DNA from: CSP1-4 sp036559965 | GTDB lineage: Bacteria; Chloroflexota; Limnocylindria; Limnocylindrales; CSP1-4 | Assembly: GCA_036559965.1 (NCBI GenBank) | Contig: DATBSD010000136.1 | Span: 1 to 64,000, forward strand | Reading direction: 5' to 3' | Length of the DNA: 64,000 nucleotides | Translations under genes and position numbers: made by a program | Notes under the pieces: generated by a model | Databases searched by the model: none | The model's input: only the letters and a program-made list of their open reading frames with translations | What the model was told of the DNA's origin: nothing | Shown: one piece after another, positions 7,496 to 17,518 of the stretch | Numbering within the stretch: position 1 is the stretch's first letter | Layout: every line of letters starts with the position of its first letter

Positions 7496-8668
7496 ATGCC
7501 GCGACTGCTGCACATGGCCGACGTTCACCTTGGCGCACGCCATCATGACCTCGGCGACGCAGCAGCGACCCAGCGCGAGCGCCAGTTCGACGCCTTCAAG
7601 CGGGCCATCGACCTCGCCCTCGCCGAGCACGTCGACGTCGTGCTCGTGGCGGGCGACCTGTTCGACTCCAACCAGCAACCTCGCCGCTCCGTCGAACGGG
7701 CAGCCGCCGAGTTCGGGCGTCTGGCCGCGGCCGGCATCCGGACCGTCGTCATCCCCGGCACCCACGACGTCTACGACCCGGCGTCGATCTACCGGGTCCA
7801 CGACCTGCCGGCCCTGGCCGGCCAGAAGAACGGCGGCGACCTCATCGTCCTGCTGACGCCGGAGCGGCCCGAGGTCGTCTACCCATCGCTCGACCTGGCC
7901 ATCTACGGGCGAGTGGCCGCCACGAAGCGGATGGCCGCCAGCCCGCTGGCCGGTTTCTCCGTCAAGGACGACACGCAGGCGCGCTGGCGGGTCGGGCTCA
8001 TCCACGGCTCGCTGCGCATCGAGGGCAAGGTCGAAGCCGACGATGTCCTGTTCACCGATGCCGAGGTCGCCGCCTCCGGCCTGCACTACCTCGCCCTCGG
8101 CCACTGGCACTCCTTTCGCCAGGGTGTCCAGGGCGACACGACGTGGGCCTACGCTGGTGCGCCGGAGCCCGTCGCGCTCGACCAGGACGGCGCCGGACAG
8201 GTCCTCATCGTCGAGCTCTCGGAGCGGGACGGTCACGAGTACGTGGCCATCGGTCAGCACGCCATCGGCCGCACGAAGTTCGAGCACCTCGATGTCGATG
8301 CCGCGGCCGTCGCCAGTCAGGTCGCGCTCATCGAGTCGCTGCGTGCGTCTGCTGACCCGGATCTCGTGCTCGACGTCCGCATCGTCGGCGTCCTGCCCGA
8401 CGAGCTCGAGCTCCAGGAGGAGGAGATCGAACGCCAGCTGGCGCCAGGCTTCTTCCGGGTCCGTGTCCGGTCGCGCGCCGTGCCGGCCGAGCCGGAGGGT
8501 GTGCCACCGCCGCCCGACACGATCGTCGGGGCGTTCATCCGCGACCTCGAGGAGCGCATCGTCGCGGCCGACGCCGCGGGCGATGCCGACGGCGCCCTGG
8601 AGATCCGGGAGTCGCTCCGGCTGGGTCGCATCCTGCTCGCCGACCCGACCTCGGTCACGGTCGCCTGA
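7496..8668 (+). CDS. DNA repair exonuclease, SbcD/YhaO-like metallophosphoesterase
   Basis: 390 residues of the calcineurin-like phosphoesterase family. Metal-binding motifs in order: HMADVHLGARH (residues 6-16), VLVAGDLFDSNQ, VIPGTHDVYD (the usual GNHD is GTHD here), LIHGSL, and LALGHWHSF. SbcD/Mre11 proteins are the nuclease half of a double-strand-end processing complex with an SMC-like ATPase. That partner follows directly, its ATG sharing one base with this stop (TGATG). The start is the ATG at 7496, with AAGGAGG some bases upstream. The order nuclease-ATPase and the partner's membrane segments resemble Bacillus YhaO-YhaN more than E. coli SbcDC. Confidence 0.85.
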   Translation: MPRLLHMADVHLGARHHDLGDAAATQRERQFDAFKRAIDLALAEHVDVVLVAGDLFDSNQQPRRSVERAAAEFGRLAAAGIRTVVIPGTHDVYDPASIYRVHDLPALAGQKNGGDLIVLLTPERPEVVYPSLDLAIYGRVAATKRMAASPLAGFSVKDDTQARWRVGLIHGSLRIEGKVEADDVLFTDAEVAASGLHYLALGHWHSFRQGVQGDTTWAYAGAPEPVALDQDGAGQVLIVELSERDGHEYVAIGQHAIGRTKFEHLDVDAAAVASQVALIESLRASADPDLVLDVRIVGVLPDELELQEEEIERQLAPGFFRVRVRSRAVPAEPEGVPPPPDTIVGAFIRDLEERIVAADAAGDADGALEIRESLRLGRILLADPTSVTVA

Positions 8669-10872
8669 TGCGCATCCAACGACTCCAGCTGCGGGACCTC
8701 CAGCGCCACCACGAGCTCGACCTTCAGCTGGCGCCCGGCCTGACCATCGTTCGCGGGCCGAACGAGGCCGGCAAGACGACCATCGAGCGGGCCATCGAGG
8801 TCGGGCTCTTCCGCAAGTGCACGGCTGCCGGCCAGGACATCGAGGCGCTCCGTCGCTGGGGGGCCGCGGCCGATGCCGCACCGACCATCCGGCTCGAGTT
8901 CACGGACGACGATGGGACGGCCGGATCGCTGGCCAAGACGTTCGCCGGCGCCAAGGGCACGGTCGAGCTGCGGTATGGCGACGAGACGGTCACGGACCCC
9001 GCCGAGGTCGAGCGGCGACTGGCCGAGATGACCGGCATCCCGTCCGAGAAGTTCTTCCGCTCCACGGCCGCCGTGCGCCACGAGGAGCTGGCCGACCTCG
9101 ATCGCGACGAGACCGTCCTGCGCGATCGGCTCCAGGAGGCGATGAGCGGCGCCGATCGTGGCACCGGTGCGGCGCGCAAGAAGCTGGCCGATGCCGTCGC
9201 CCGCTACACCGCTCAGGGAGCCAAGAACCCGGGCGTCATCAAGTCGCTGACCGACGCCACGACCACGCTCGAGTCCAGCCTGCGCGATGGCGAGGCGGCC
9301 CTCAGCCGGCTCGAGGAGGAGCGCGCGGCACTGTCACGGGCGCGTGACGCGCTCGTCGCCGCGGATCAGCGGCTCGAGGTCGAGCGCGAGGCGCTCAGCG
9401 CCGCCGAGCGGGCGGTCGCGCTCAAGACGCGCCAGGATGACGCGCAGGCGCGCTACGAAAAGTACCGTCGCGCGGCCGAGCTGCGCGATGACATCGAGGC
9501 ACGCGAAGCCAGCCATCCATCGCGCATCCCCCTCGTCGCGCTGCGTGCCGCGGTCGAACGGATCCGCGATCTGGAAGCCAAGATCTCTGGCTTCCGGGCG
9601 GAGCTGGCCGAGGAGCCCGATCTCACGGCCTACGACGTCGGCGCGCTGCCGACGCCCGAGTGGCGACGGCCGGCGATCATCGGCTTGGTGCTCACGGCGC
9701 TGGGTGTCGTGCTCGCGGTCACCGGCACGCTCGGGCCCATCGGGCAAGTGCCGCTCGTCGCCGCACTGGCCATCACCGGCGTCGGCGTCGCACTGGCTGT
9801 CCTGGCTATCGTCCGTCGTCGACGGACGCTCGATGTCGGTCGTCAGAACGTGCTGCGCGACGAGCAGATCTCGCGCCGCCTGCGCGGTCGCTCGGAGATC
9901 GAACAGGCGATGCACGACGCCGAGGCCAAACGCGTCCAGGAGCTCGCCAACATCGACCTCGAGGACCTGCCCGCCGCCGAGGCGCTGCTGGCCCAGGAGA
10001 CGGATCATGTCGCCGCCATCGACCAGGCGACGGCCGAGCTGCGCGGGCTGCTCGCGGGCGAGACGCCATCGGACGACCTGGCCCGGCTGCGGGACACGGC
10101 CGCGAACGACGTCGAGCAGGCGCGTCATGCGCTGGCCGGCATGGGCGACGTCGGCCAGGATCCGCAGCGCGCGCTCGACCGCTCGTCATCGGCGGTCCGG
10201 CTGGCGACCGGCGAACGGGAGCGCTGCCTCACGGCGTCGGCCGAGGCGGAGGGTCGCGTCAAGGCCAACGACGTCGACGCCGAGCAGGTCGCCGCTACCG
10301 CGGAGCAGCTGGCCGTCGCTCGTGAGCGCCTGATCGCCGCCGAGCGGCGCCTGCGCATCACCCGGGGCACGCTCGATGGTCTCGACCGGGCGGTCGAGGG
10401 GACGATGAAGAAGGCCGCCCGCTTCCTCGAGAAGCGCATGGCCGGCGACGTCGCCCGCATCACCGACGGCCGCTACCGCCGCGTGCGCGTCGACGAGAGC
10501 GAGCTCACGTTCACGGTCTGGTCGATGGAGCGCAGCGACTGGGTCGACGTGCGCAACCTCTCGCAGGGCACGCTCGACCAGTTCTATCTCGCGGCGCGGC
10601 TCGGCCTCGTCCGTCAGGTCACGCGTGACCGCCGCCCGCCGCTCATCTTCGACGATCCCTTCCTGACCTTCGACGACGAGCGCGCCACGCAGGCGCTCGA
10701 GCTGATGCGCGAGACGGCGGTCGACCACCAGGTCATCTACCTGACCTGCTCCGACCGCTACGACGCCATCGCCGACAAGGTCATCGTGCTCGACGCGCCG
10801 GCGGGACGAGACACCGAAGCCGAGGGCTCGACCGAGGCCGACGTCGCCATCGCAGCGGTCGCCGACGGCTGA
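8668..10872 (+). CDS. SbcC/YhaN-like AAA ATPase with a membrane hairpin in its coiled-coil region
   Basis: 734 residues. Walker A is GPNEAGKTT (about residue 31). Near the end the ABC signature is NLSQGTLDQFYLAARLGLV and Walker B is PLIFDDPFLTFDD, as in Rad50/SbcC/YhaN. Long charged helical stretches (about 160-310 and 395-570) form coiled coils. Between them two hydrophobic segments, IIGLVLTALGVVLAVTGTL and VPLVAALAITGVGVALAVLA (about residues 335-385), are bordered by basic residues (VRRRR), so the apex is probably embedded in the membrane where SbcC has a zinc hook; no CxxC hook is seen. Membrane-tethered DNA end processing is inference. Confidence 0.8.
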   Translation: MRIQRLQLRDLQRHHELDLQLAPGLTIVRGPNEAGKTTIERAIEVGLFRKCTAAGQDIEALRRWGAAADAAPTIRLEFTDDDGTAGSLAKTFAGAKGTVELRYGDETVTDPAEVERRLAEMTGIPSEKFFRSTAAVRHEELADLDRDETVLRDRLQEAMSGADRGTGAARKKLADAVARYTAQGAKNPGVIKSLTDATTTLESSLRDGEAALSRLEEERAALSRARDALVAADQRLEVEREALSAAERAVALKTRQDDAQARYEKYRRAAELRDDIEAREASHPSRIPLVALRAAVERIRDLEAKISGFRAELAEEPDLTAYDVGALPTPEWRRPAIIGLVLTALGVVLAVTGTLGPIGQVPLVAALAITGVGVALAVLAIVRRRRTLDVGRQNVLRDEQISRRLRGRSEIEQAMHDAEAKRVQELANIDLEDLPAAEALLAQETDHVAAIDQATAELRGLLAGETPSDDLARLRDTAANDVEQARHALAGMGDVGQDPQRALDRSSSAVRLATGERERCLTASAEAEGRVKANDVDAEQVAATAEQLAVARERLIAAERRLRITRGTLDGLDRAVEGTMKKAARFLEKRMAGDVARITDGRYRRVRVDESELTFTVWSMERSDWVDVRNLSQGTLDQFYLAARLGLVRQVTRDRRPPLIFDDPFLTFDDERATQALELMRETAVDHQVIYLTCSDRYDAIADKVIVLDAPAGRDTEAEGSTEADVAIAAVADG

Positions 10873-11726
10873 ACCCACTCGGCATCGCGTTCGGCCTCCT
10901 GTCGGCCGCGACATGGGGCGCCGCCGACTTCGCGGCCGGCCTGGTCACGCGCCGCCTGGGTGCCTTCATGACCGTCGCCTTGACGCAGACCGTCGGCCTG
11001 GCCGGTGCGGTCAGCCTCGTCGTCGCGACCGGCGAGCCGATGCCGGTTTCGAGCGCCCTCGCCTGGGCGATCGGGGCGGGTGCCGTCGGGCTCCTGGGCG
11101 CGAGCGCCTTCTATCGCCTGCTGGCCGACGGGCGCATGAGCCTCGGCTCGCCGATCGTGGCCGTCATCGGCGCCGGGTTGCCGGTCCTCGTCGCCTTCCT
11201 GCTCGGCGAGCGGCTGCCGCCATCGGATGTCTTCGGCATCGTGCTGGGCCTGCTGGCCGTCGTCCTCGTGTCCATCCCCGCCCGGTCCGCGACGAGCCAC
11301 GATGGTCACCTCGACCGGCGGCTGCTCCTGCTGGCCGGGCTGGCCGGGACCGGCATCGCGTGCTTCTATCTGTTCGTCGATCGGGCCGCGGCCGACGGCG
11401 CCGGGCCGTGGTGGATCCTGGCGGCGGCACGCGGCATGACGGTCGGCCTTGTCATGATCGGGCTGCTGGCCGCGCGGCCGGGCTGGCCCGACGTCCGCGG
11501 CAGCGTGGCCATCATCATCGCCATCGGCCTCGGCGACCTGATGGGCAACGCCTTCTTCGTGCTTGCCAACGCCCAGGGGGCCCTGTCGGTCGCCGTCGTC
11601 CTCTCGTCGCTCTACCCGGTCACGACCATCCTGCTCGCGCGGATCATCCTCCACGAGCGGTTGCGCGGTGGACAGTTGGTCGGCGTCGCGGCCGCGCTCG
11701 CCGGCGTGGTGCTCATCGCCATCTGA
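10869..11726 (+). CDS. EamA/DMT-family transporter, probable CTG start
   Basis: Ten-helix drug/metabolite transporter of two EamA halves. From an ATG at 10968 the protein has 252 residues and lacks helix 1. The same frame upstream reads NPLGIAFGLLSAATWGAADF, a textbook first helix, but has no ATG, GTG or TTG before it. The only near-cognate start in place is CTG at 10869, whose last two bases form the TGA of the preceding ATPase gene (CTGA overlap), giving 285 residues. Later landmarks are ASAFYRLLADGRMSLGSPI and the C-terminal VVLSSLYPVTTILLARIILHE. Substrate unknown. The CTG start is inference; the stop is certain. Confidence 0.75.
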   Translation: MNPLGIAFGLLSAATWGAADFAAGLVTRRLGAFMTVALTQTVGLAGAVSLVVATGEPMPVSSALAWAIGAGAVGLLGASAFYRLLADGRMSLGSPIVAVIGAGLPVLVAFLLGERLPPSDVFGIVLGLLAVVLVSIPARSATSHDGHLDRRLLLLAGLAGTGIACFYLFVDRAAADGAGPWWILAAARGMTVGLVMIGLLAARPGWPDVRGSVAIIIAIGLGDLMGNAFFVLANAQGALSVAVVLSSLYPVTTILLARIILHERLRGGQLVGVAAALAGVVLIAI

Positions 11727-11745
11727 AGCCAGGCACCCGGTGGGC

Positions 11746-11751
11746 TACCCT
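11746..11751 (+). promoter_or_regulatory. -10 hexamer TACCCT of a leaderless promoter
   Basis: TACCCT, then six bases, then an ATG at 11758 that opens a 16-codon ORF. It probably drives the anchored secreted protein gene through coupling. Confidence 0.45.
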
Positions 11752-11757
11752 GCAACG

Positions 11758-11808
11758 ATGCGCAACCACGACCGACCACTGATGATGCGCGGGGTGGCCG
11801 GGCGATGA
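11758..11808 (+). CDS. 16-residue leaderless leader ORF, ATGA-coupled to the next gene
   Basis: ATG at 11758 reads MRNHDRPLMMRGVAGR and stops at TGA 11806-11808, which overlaps the ATG of the next gene at 11805 (ATGA). A TACCCT hexamer ends six bases before it. The arrangement would let ribosomes load at the 5' end of a leaderless mRNA and reach the downstream start by termination-reinitiation. No known leader peptide is recognised. The alternative is that it is incidental and the gene starts independently at 11805. Confidence 0.4.
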   Translation: MRNHDRPLMMRGVAGR

Positions 11809-12722
11809 CGACGACCCAGTGGCGGACGCTGACCTACGTCCTGGCGGTGATCTTCCTGCTGCTCGTGGCGATCGTCCTCGCCATCATCCTGAGCCGGACG
11901 GGCGGCGGCCAGGAGCCGGATGCGACGGTGGCGGTGGCGACCGCGACGGCCTCGGCAAGCTCTGGCAGTGACGCGTCCGCCTCGGCATCGCCGCTCGCCA
12001 CGCCCTCCGGTGGCCCGTCGCCATCCGGACTGGTGAGTCCGACAGCGAGCGGCGCGGTCCCGCCGGCGCGCGCCATCATGCGTGGTCTGGGCGTCGACGA
12101 CCCCGACCGCCCGGAGGCGACGCCCCGGGTCATCGTCTTCACCAGCGAGGGCGGCGGCGATGTGACCGCGAGGCTGCTGGCCGCGAGCGGTGGCAGGGTC
12201 GAGCTGTGCATCTATCCGGGCACGCTCGCCAAGCCGCTCGGCGATCGGGCCTGCCTGCGAAGCACGGGCGGGACGCTGACGGGCCATGCCCAGGGCAAGA
12301 AACCGTTCACCTGGACCGTGACCCTGGCAGGCGTGAGGGGCGGCACGACCCCAGCCGCCGACGTGCGCATCGACTGGCCGACCACGGCGCCGCGGCTGGA
12401 GCTGGTCGACGTCCGGCTCCAGGGCACGGGCGTCGAGCCGTACGACAGCGTGCACGTCGATCTTGGGCCGCGCCCATCGGCCGGAACCTTCCACGTCGCA
12501 GCCGACTGGAGCCCACAGGACGGCGTCGCCGACGAAGCCTATCGAGCGACGATCACGGATCGGGACACGGAACGGATCCTCGAGCAGGCAGAAGGCACCG
12601 GGTCTGCTGCCGAGCTGAGCACGGACCTTGCTGCCGGGCAGCGTGCGGCATTCGACCTCACGCTCACGGAGCCGCTCATCGTCGGATCGGTCCTCGCCGA
12701 CCTCGTCCTGACCTGGCCCTGA
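11805..12722 (+). CDS. Membrane-anchored extracytoplasmic protein of unknown function
   Basis: 305 residues. An N-terminal hydrophobic helix, YVLAVIFLLLVAIVLAIIL (about residues 11-29), is followed by a Ser/Thr/Pro/Ala-rich linker (about 35-85) typical of exported proteins. The globular part (about 90-305) looks beta-rich, with two cysteines (ELCIYPGT and DRACLR) that could form a disulfide, and contains TARLLAASGGRVELCIYPGT, FTWTVTLAG and a repeated beta pattern. I do not recognise the family. The ATG at 11805 overlaps the stop of a 16-codon leader ORF. Topology is probably N-terminus in, domain outside. Confidence 0.65.
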   Translation: MTTTQWRTLTYVLAVIFLLLVAIVLAIILSRTGGGQEPDATVAVATATASASSGSDASASASPLATPSGGPSPSGLVSPTASGAVPPARAIMRGLGVDDPDRPEATPRVIVFTSEGGGDVTARLLAASGGRVELCIYPGTLAKPLGDRACLRSTGGTLTGHAQGKKPFTWTVTLAGVRGGTTPAADVRIDWPTTAPRLELVDVRLQGTGVEPYDSVHVDLGPRPSAGTFHVAADWSPQDGVADEAYRATITDRDTERILEQAEGTGSAAELSTDLAAGQRAAFDLTLTEPLIVGSVLADLVLTWP

Positions 12723-12738
12723 GCGTCGCACCCGGCGC

Positions 12739-12744
12739 TAGCAT
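12739..12744 (+). promoter_or_regulatory. -10 hexamer TAGCAT of a leaderless promoter (adenosine deaminase)
   Basis: TAGCAT ends six bases before the ATG at 12751. Its position decides that ATG over the GTG at 12745, which would touch the hexamer. Confidence 0.55.
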
Positions 12745-12750
12745 GTGGCG

Positions 12751-13848
12751 ATGCTGACGCTCGAGACGATCAGGCGGGCGCCCAAGGTCCTGCTCCACGA
12801 TCACCTCGACGGCGGCTTGCGGCCGGCCACGATCATCGACCTGGCGGCGGAGTACGGCTACGACGGGCTGCCGACGACCGACCCCGGCGACCTGGCGACG
12901 TGGATCCGTCGCGGCGCCGACCGCAAGTCGCTCGAGCTGTATCTCGAGACATTCGCCCACACGGTGGGCGTGATGCAGGAGCGCGACGCCATCGTGCGGG
13001 TCGCCGCCGAGTGCGCCGAGGACCTCGCCGCCGACGGCGTCGTCTATGCCGAGGTGCGCTACGCGCCGGAGCTCTCGACGGACCGCGGCCTGACGCTCGA
13101 CGAGGTCGTCGAGGCCAACCTCGAGGGCGTTCGTATCGGCACCGAGCGGGCGGCCGCCGCCGGCCAGCACATCGTCATGAAGGTCCTGTGTACCGGCATG
13201 CGCCAGTTCGCACGGTCGACTGAGATCGCCCAGCTGGCGCTGCGTTGGCGCGACCAGGGCGTCGTCGGCTTCGACGTCGCGGGACCCGAGAAGGGCTACC
13301 CGCCGACGCGCTACCTGGATGCCTTCGAGGCCATCCGCGGCGAGAACTTCCACATCACCATCCACGCCGGCGAGAGCTTCGGCCTGCCGTCGATCTGGGA
13401 GGCGCTCCAATGGTGTGGCGCGGAGCGGCTCGGGCATGGTGTGCGCATCGTCGACGACATCACCGTCGGCGACGATGGCGCGGTGCACCTGGGTCGGCTG
13501 GCCGCCTTCGTGCGCGACCGGCGTGTGCCGCTCGAGATGTGCCCCACGTCGAACGTCCACACCGGGGCCGTGGCCACGTTCGCCGACCACCCCATCGACC
13601 TGCTCCGGCGGCTCCGTTTCCGCGTCACCGTCAACACCGACAACCGACTCATGAGCGGGGTCACGCTGTCGTCCGAGTTCGCGGCCATGGCCGAGACGTT
13701 CGGCATCGGCCTCGACGAGATGGAGTGGCTGACGCTGAACGGCATCAAGAGCGCCTTCGCCCCCTTCGATGAGCGGCTCCGGCTCATCAACGGCACCATC
13801 AAGCCGACCTACGCGGCCCTGCGCGCGGAGGCCGCCGCGGTCGTCTGA
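12751..13848 (+). CDS. add: Adenosine deaminase
   Basis: 365 residues of the metal-dependent amidohydrolase superfamily; it deaminates adenosine or deoxyadenosine to inosine. Zinc ligands and catalytic residues: HDHLDGG near residue 16 (the HxH pair), HITIHAGESFGLPS (His and catalytic Glu), ERLGHGVRI, and the aspartate in VNTDNRLMSG near 290. TSNVHTGAV is also typical. This NTDNRLMS version is the form seen in actinobacterial-type Add. It stands alone downstream of the anchored protein with its own TAGCAT element and is convergent with the pentose phosphate operon; purine salvage is the expected role. Confidence 0.9.
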   Translation: MLTLETIRRAPKVLLHDHLDGGLRPATIIDLAAEYGYDGLPTTDPGDLATWIRRGADRKSLELYLETFAHTVGVMQERDAIVRVAAECAEDLAADGVVYAEVRYAPELSTDRGLTLDEVVEANLEGVRIGTERAAAAGQHIVMKVLCTGMRQFARSTEIAQLALRWRDQGVVGFDVAGPEKGYPPTRYLDAFEAIRGENFHITIHAGESFGLPSIWEALQWCGAERLGHGVRIVDDITVGDDGAVHLGRLAAFVRDRRVPLEMCPTSNVHTGAVATFADHPIDLLRRLRFRVTVNTDNRLMSGVTLSSEFAAMAETFGIGLDEMEWLTLNGIKSAFAPFDERLRLINGTIKPTYAALRAEAAAVV

Positions 13849-13881
13849 GGGGACCGGACGGCGGACGTCGCCTCCCGGCAG

Positions 13882-14643
13882 TCAGGAGCTCGGCCGGCCG
13901 GCCGCCGCGCGGTCGATGATCCAGGTCGCGTTCGATCCGCGCGCCAGCTGTGCCGGCAGGCGCGTCACATCGAGCTGCCCGTCGAGGACCTCGGCCACAG
14001 CGGCCGCCTTGGCCCCGCCGGTGACCATCACGAGCACGGCCCGGGCGGCGGCCACGAGACGCGGGTTGAGCGTCACCCGGGCGACGTACGGCTCGACGTG
14101 GCTCGGGGCGGGCACGTCGACCACGAGCGGTGCGTCTGCTGCGAGGGCCGGGCTGTCGGGGAAGACCGAGAGGATGTGGCCGTCGGGCCCCATGCCCAGC
14201 AGGACGAGATCGAAGACCGGCAGGCCGTCGTCGGCCGGCAGGCGCTCTCGTAGCCGAGCCGCGTAGGTCACCGCGACCCAGGCTGCGTCGTTGCCCAGCT
14301 CGGTCGCCTCGTCGATGGGGAAGGGATGGATGCGTCGAGCATCGAAGCCGAGGCCGCCTTCGACGTCCAGGATGGCCGCCGCCCCGCGCACGTTCGAGCG
14401 CGCATCGCCGGATGGCACCAGCCGTTCATCGCCCCACCACACCTCGACCAGCCGCCAGTCGAGGGCCGCCCGGCGGGCTGGCTCGCGCAGCGCGTCGTAG
14501 AGCGCGCCGGCCGTGGAGCCACCGGTCAGCGCCAGGTGAGCCGCGCCGCGCGACTCGACGGCCCCGCCGAGGATGGCGACGACGCGATCGGCGGCCGCCT
14601 CGGCCACGGCTCGGGCATGGGGGACGACGATGAGCCGGGCCAC
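13882..14643 (-). CDS. pgl: 6-phosphogluconolactonase
   Basis: 253 residues of the Pgl/NagB-like fold. Motifs: HLALTGGSTAGALYDAL (residues 36-52), WRLVEVWWGDERLVPSGDARSN, the catalytic-region motif FDLVLLGMGPDGHILSVFP, and VMVTGGAKAAAVAEVL. It hydrolyses 6-phosphogluconolactone to 6-phosphogluconate, the step between Zwf and Gnd, both encoded upstream in the same operon. It begins three bases after opcA ends and is the last gene of the six-gene run. GDERLVP and GPDGHI identify true Pgl over glucosamine-6-phosphate deaminase. Confidence 0.9.
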   Translation of the reverse strand: MARLIVVPHARAVAEAAADRVVAILGGAVESRGAAHLALTGGSTAGALYDALREPARRAALDWRLVEVWWGDERLVPSGDARSNVRGAAAILDVEGGLGFDARRIHPFPIDEATELGNDAAWVAVTYAARLRERLPADDGLPVFDLVLLGMGPDGHILSVFPDSPALAADAPLVVDVPAPSHVEPYVARVTLNPRLVAAARAVLVMVTGGAKAAAVAEVLDGQLDVTRLPAQLARGSNATWIIDRAAAGRPSS

Positions 14644-14646
14644 GGC

Positions 14647-15885
14647 TCAGCCGCCGAGGAGCGCCACCGCCGCCATCAGCGACCGATGGAGCAGGCGATC
14701 CTGGCCGCCGTGATCGAGCGCCTCGCCGACGTACGGGGCTTCGCCGAACGCCTCGAGGCGGCCGGCACGCCGGGCGACTTCGGCACCCGACCAATCGGCG
14801 GTCGCCAGGAGGTGATCGGCCTGCCGGGTGACACGAGCACGAACGTCGTGGCCGCGCTTGCCGAGCTCCATCTCGACGCGCACGAGCGAGCCCGGAGTGC
14901 GCAGCCGGCGGTCAGAGCCGCCCGTCACGGGACGGACCTCGACACGGACCTCGCCGCGCTCGGACCGCAGGGTGGCCGTCAGATCCTCGCTGCCTCGTCG
15001 GTGGGCCAGCGGGCTGGTCACGCTCCAACCGAGCAGGGCGGCCAGCCAGCCGGCGTAGAGCGCGGGCTTCGAGAGCCGCAGCTCGTCGCCCGGCCGGAGG
15101 ACATCGAGGCGCACCACGCGCGCGCCGGCCAGCTCCGGTGCCAGCAGCGGATGATCGAAGAGCTCGGCCAGCAGCTCGCGCCAGAGCGTCAGGCGCATCC
15201 AGCCGATGTCGTGGACGATCGCCTCGCCCGCTGAGCAGATGGTCGCCAGCGCCGACAGCCGGGCAGCAGCTTCGCCATGGAAGGAGCCCGTGTCGACGAG
15301 CAGCCGGTCGCAGGTCCGCAGCAGGCCGATGAAGCGATGCCTCCCGATGGGCGGATCGTCCGGCCACCAGAGGACGACCGGCAGGTCATGGATGAGCAGC
15401 GGCCGGACGAGCTCGGCGAGGTGGACGTCCATCTCGCCGCCGGTGCGCAACAGGATCTGTTCCGTGCACGTCTCCGCGCCGCTCCGCTCGGACAGGCGGC
15501 ATTGCGCGTAGATGGCGGCATCCATCCAGGCCGGACCATCGGGGTCGCCGGGGGCGATGACGAGGGCGCGTGACGGGTGCCGCGACGAGAGCTCGTTGAT
15601 AGCATCCAGCGCTCGCTCGGCCGTCTCGGGGCGCTCGGCGACGACGACGAGCGTGAGCACGGACGTGCGCATGCGGACGCCCACGTCGCCCGGCTCGTCG
15701 AGCCGTCCGGCGAGACGAGGGTCGCCGCGCGCAGCGGCGAGCTGCTGAGCCGAGAGGTGCGCCTCGTGCGACTCGCGCGCGGCGGTGCTCCAGATCCGAG
15801 CCAGCTCGGACTCGATGCCGGCCACGGTCGTGGCCCGCGCGGTCCACCGTCGCGCCCCGCCGACCATGCTCAGCTGCCCGCTCAC
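14647..15885 (-). CDS. opcA: OpcA, glucose-6-phosphate dehydrogenase assembly/allosteric protein
   Basis: 412 residues. OpcA binds and activates glucose-6-phosphate dehydrogenase in cyanobacteria and actinobacteria. Family landmarks are MRTSVLTLVVVAERPETAERA near residue 60, SGAETCTEQILLRTGG, LIHDLPVVLWWPDDPP and DIGWMRLTLWRELLAELFD. The GTG start at 15885 leaves a single base after the zwf stop, with GGAGG eleven bases upstream inside the end of zwf. Such tight coupling supports stoichiometric synthesis of Zwf and OpcA. A longer reading to 16092 would lie wholly inside zwf and is rejected. Confidence 0.9.
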   Translation of the reverse strand: MSGQLSMVGGARRWTARATTVAGIESELARIWSTAARESHEAHLSAQQLAAARGDPRLAGRLDEPGDVGVRMRTSVLTLVVVAERPETAERALDAINELSSRHPSRALVIAPGDPDGPAWMDAAIYAQCRLSERSGAETCTEQILLRTGGEMDVHLAELVRPLLIHDLPVVLWWPDDPPIGRHRFIGLLRTCDRLLVDTGSFHGEAAARLSALATICSAGEAIVHDIGWMRLTLWRELLAELFDHPLLAPELAGARVVRLDVLRPGDELRLSKPALYAGWLAALLGWSVTSPLAHRRGSEDLTATLRSERGEVRVEVRPVTGGSDRRLRTPGSLVRVEMELGKRGHDVRARVTRQADHLLATADWSGAEVARRAGRLEAFGEAPYVGEALDHGGQDRLLHRSLMAAVALLGG

Positions 15886-15886
15886 C

Positions 15887-17517
<1,631 letters not shown>

Positions 17518-17518
<1 letters not shown>

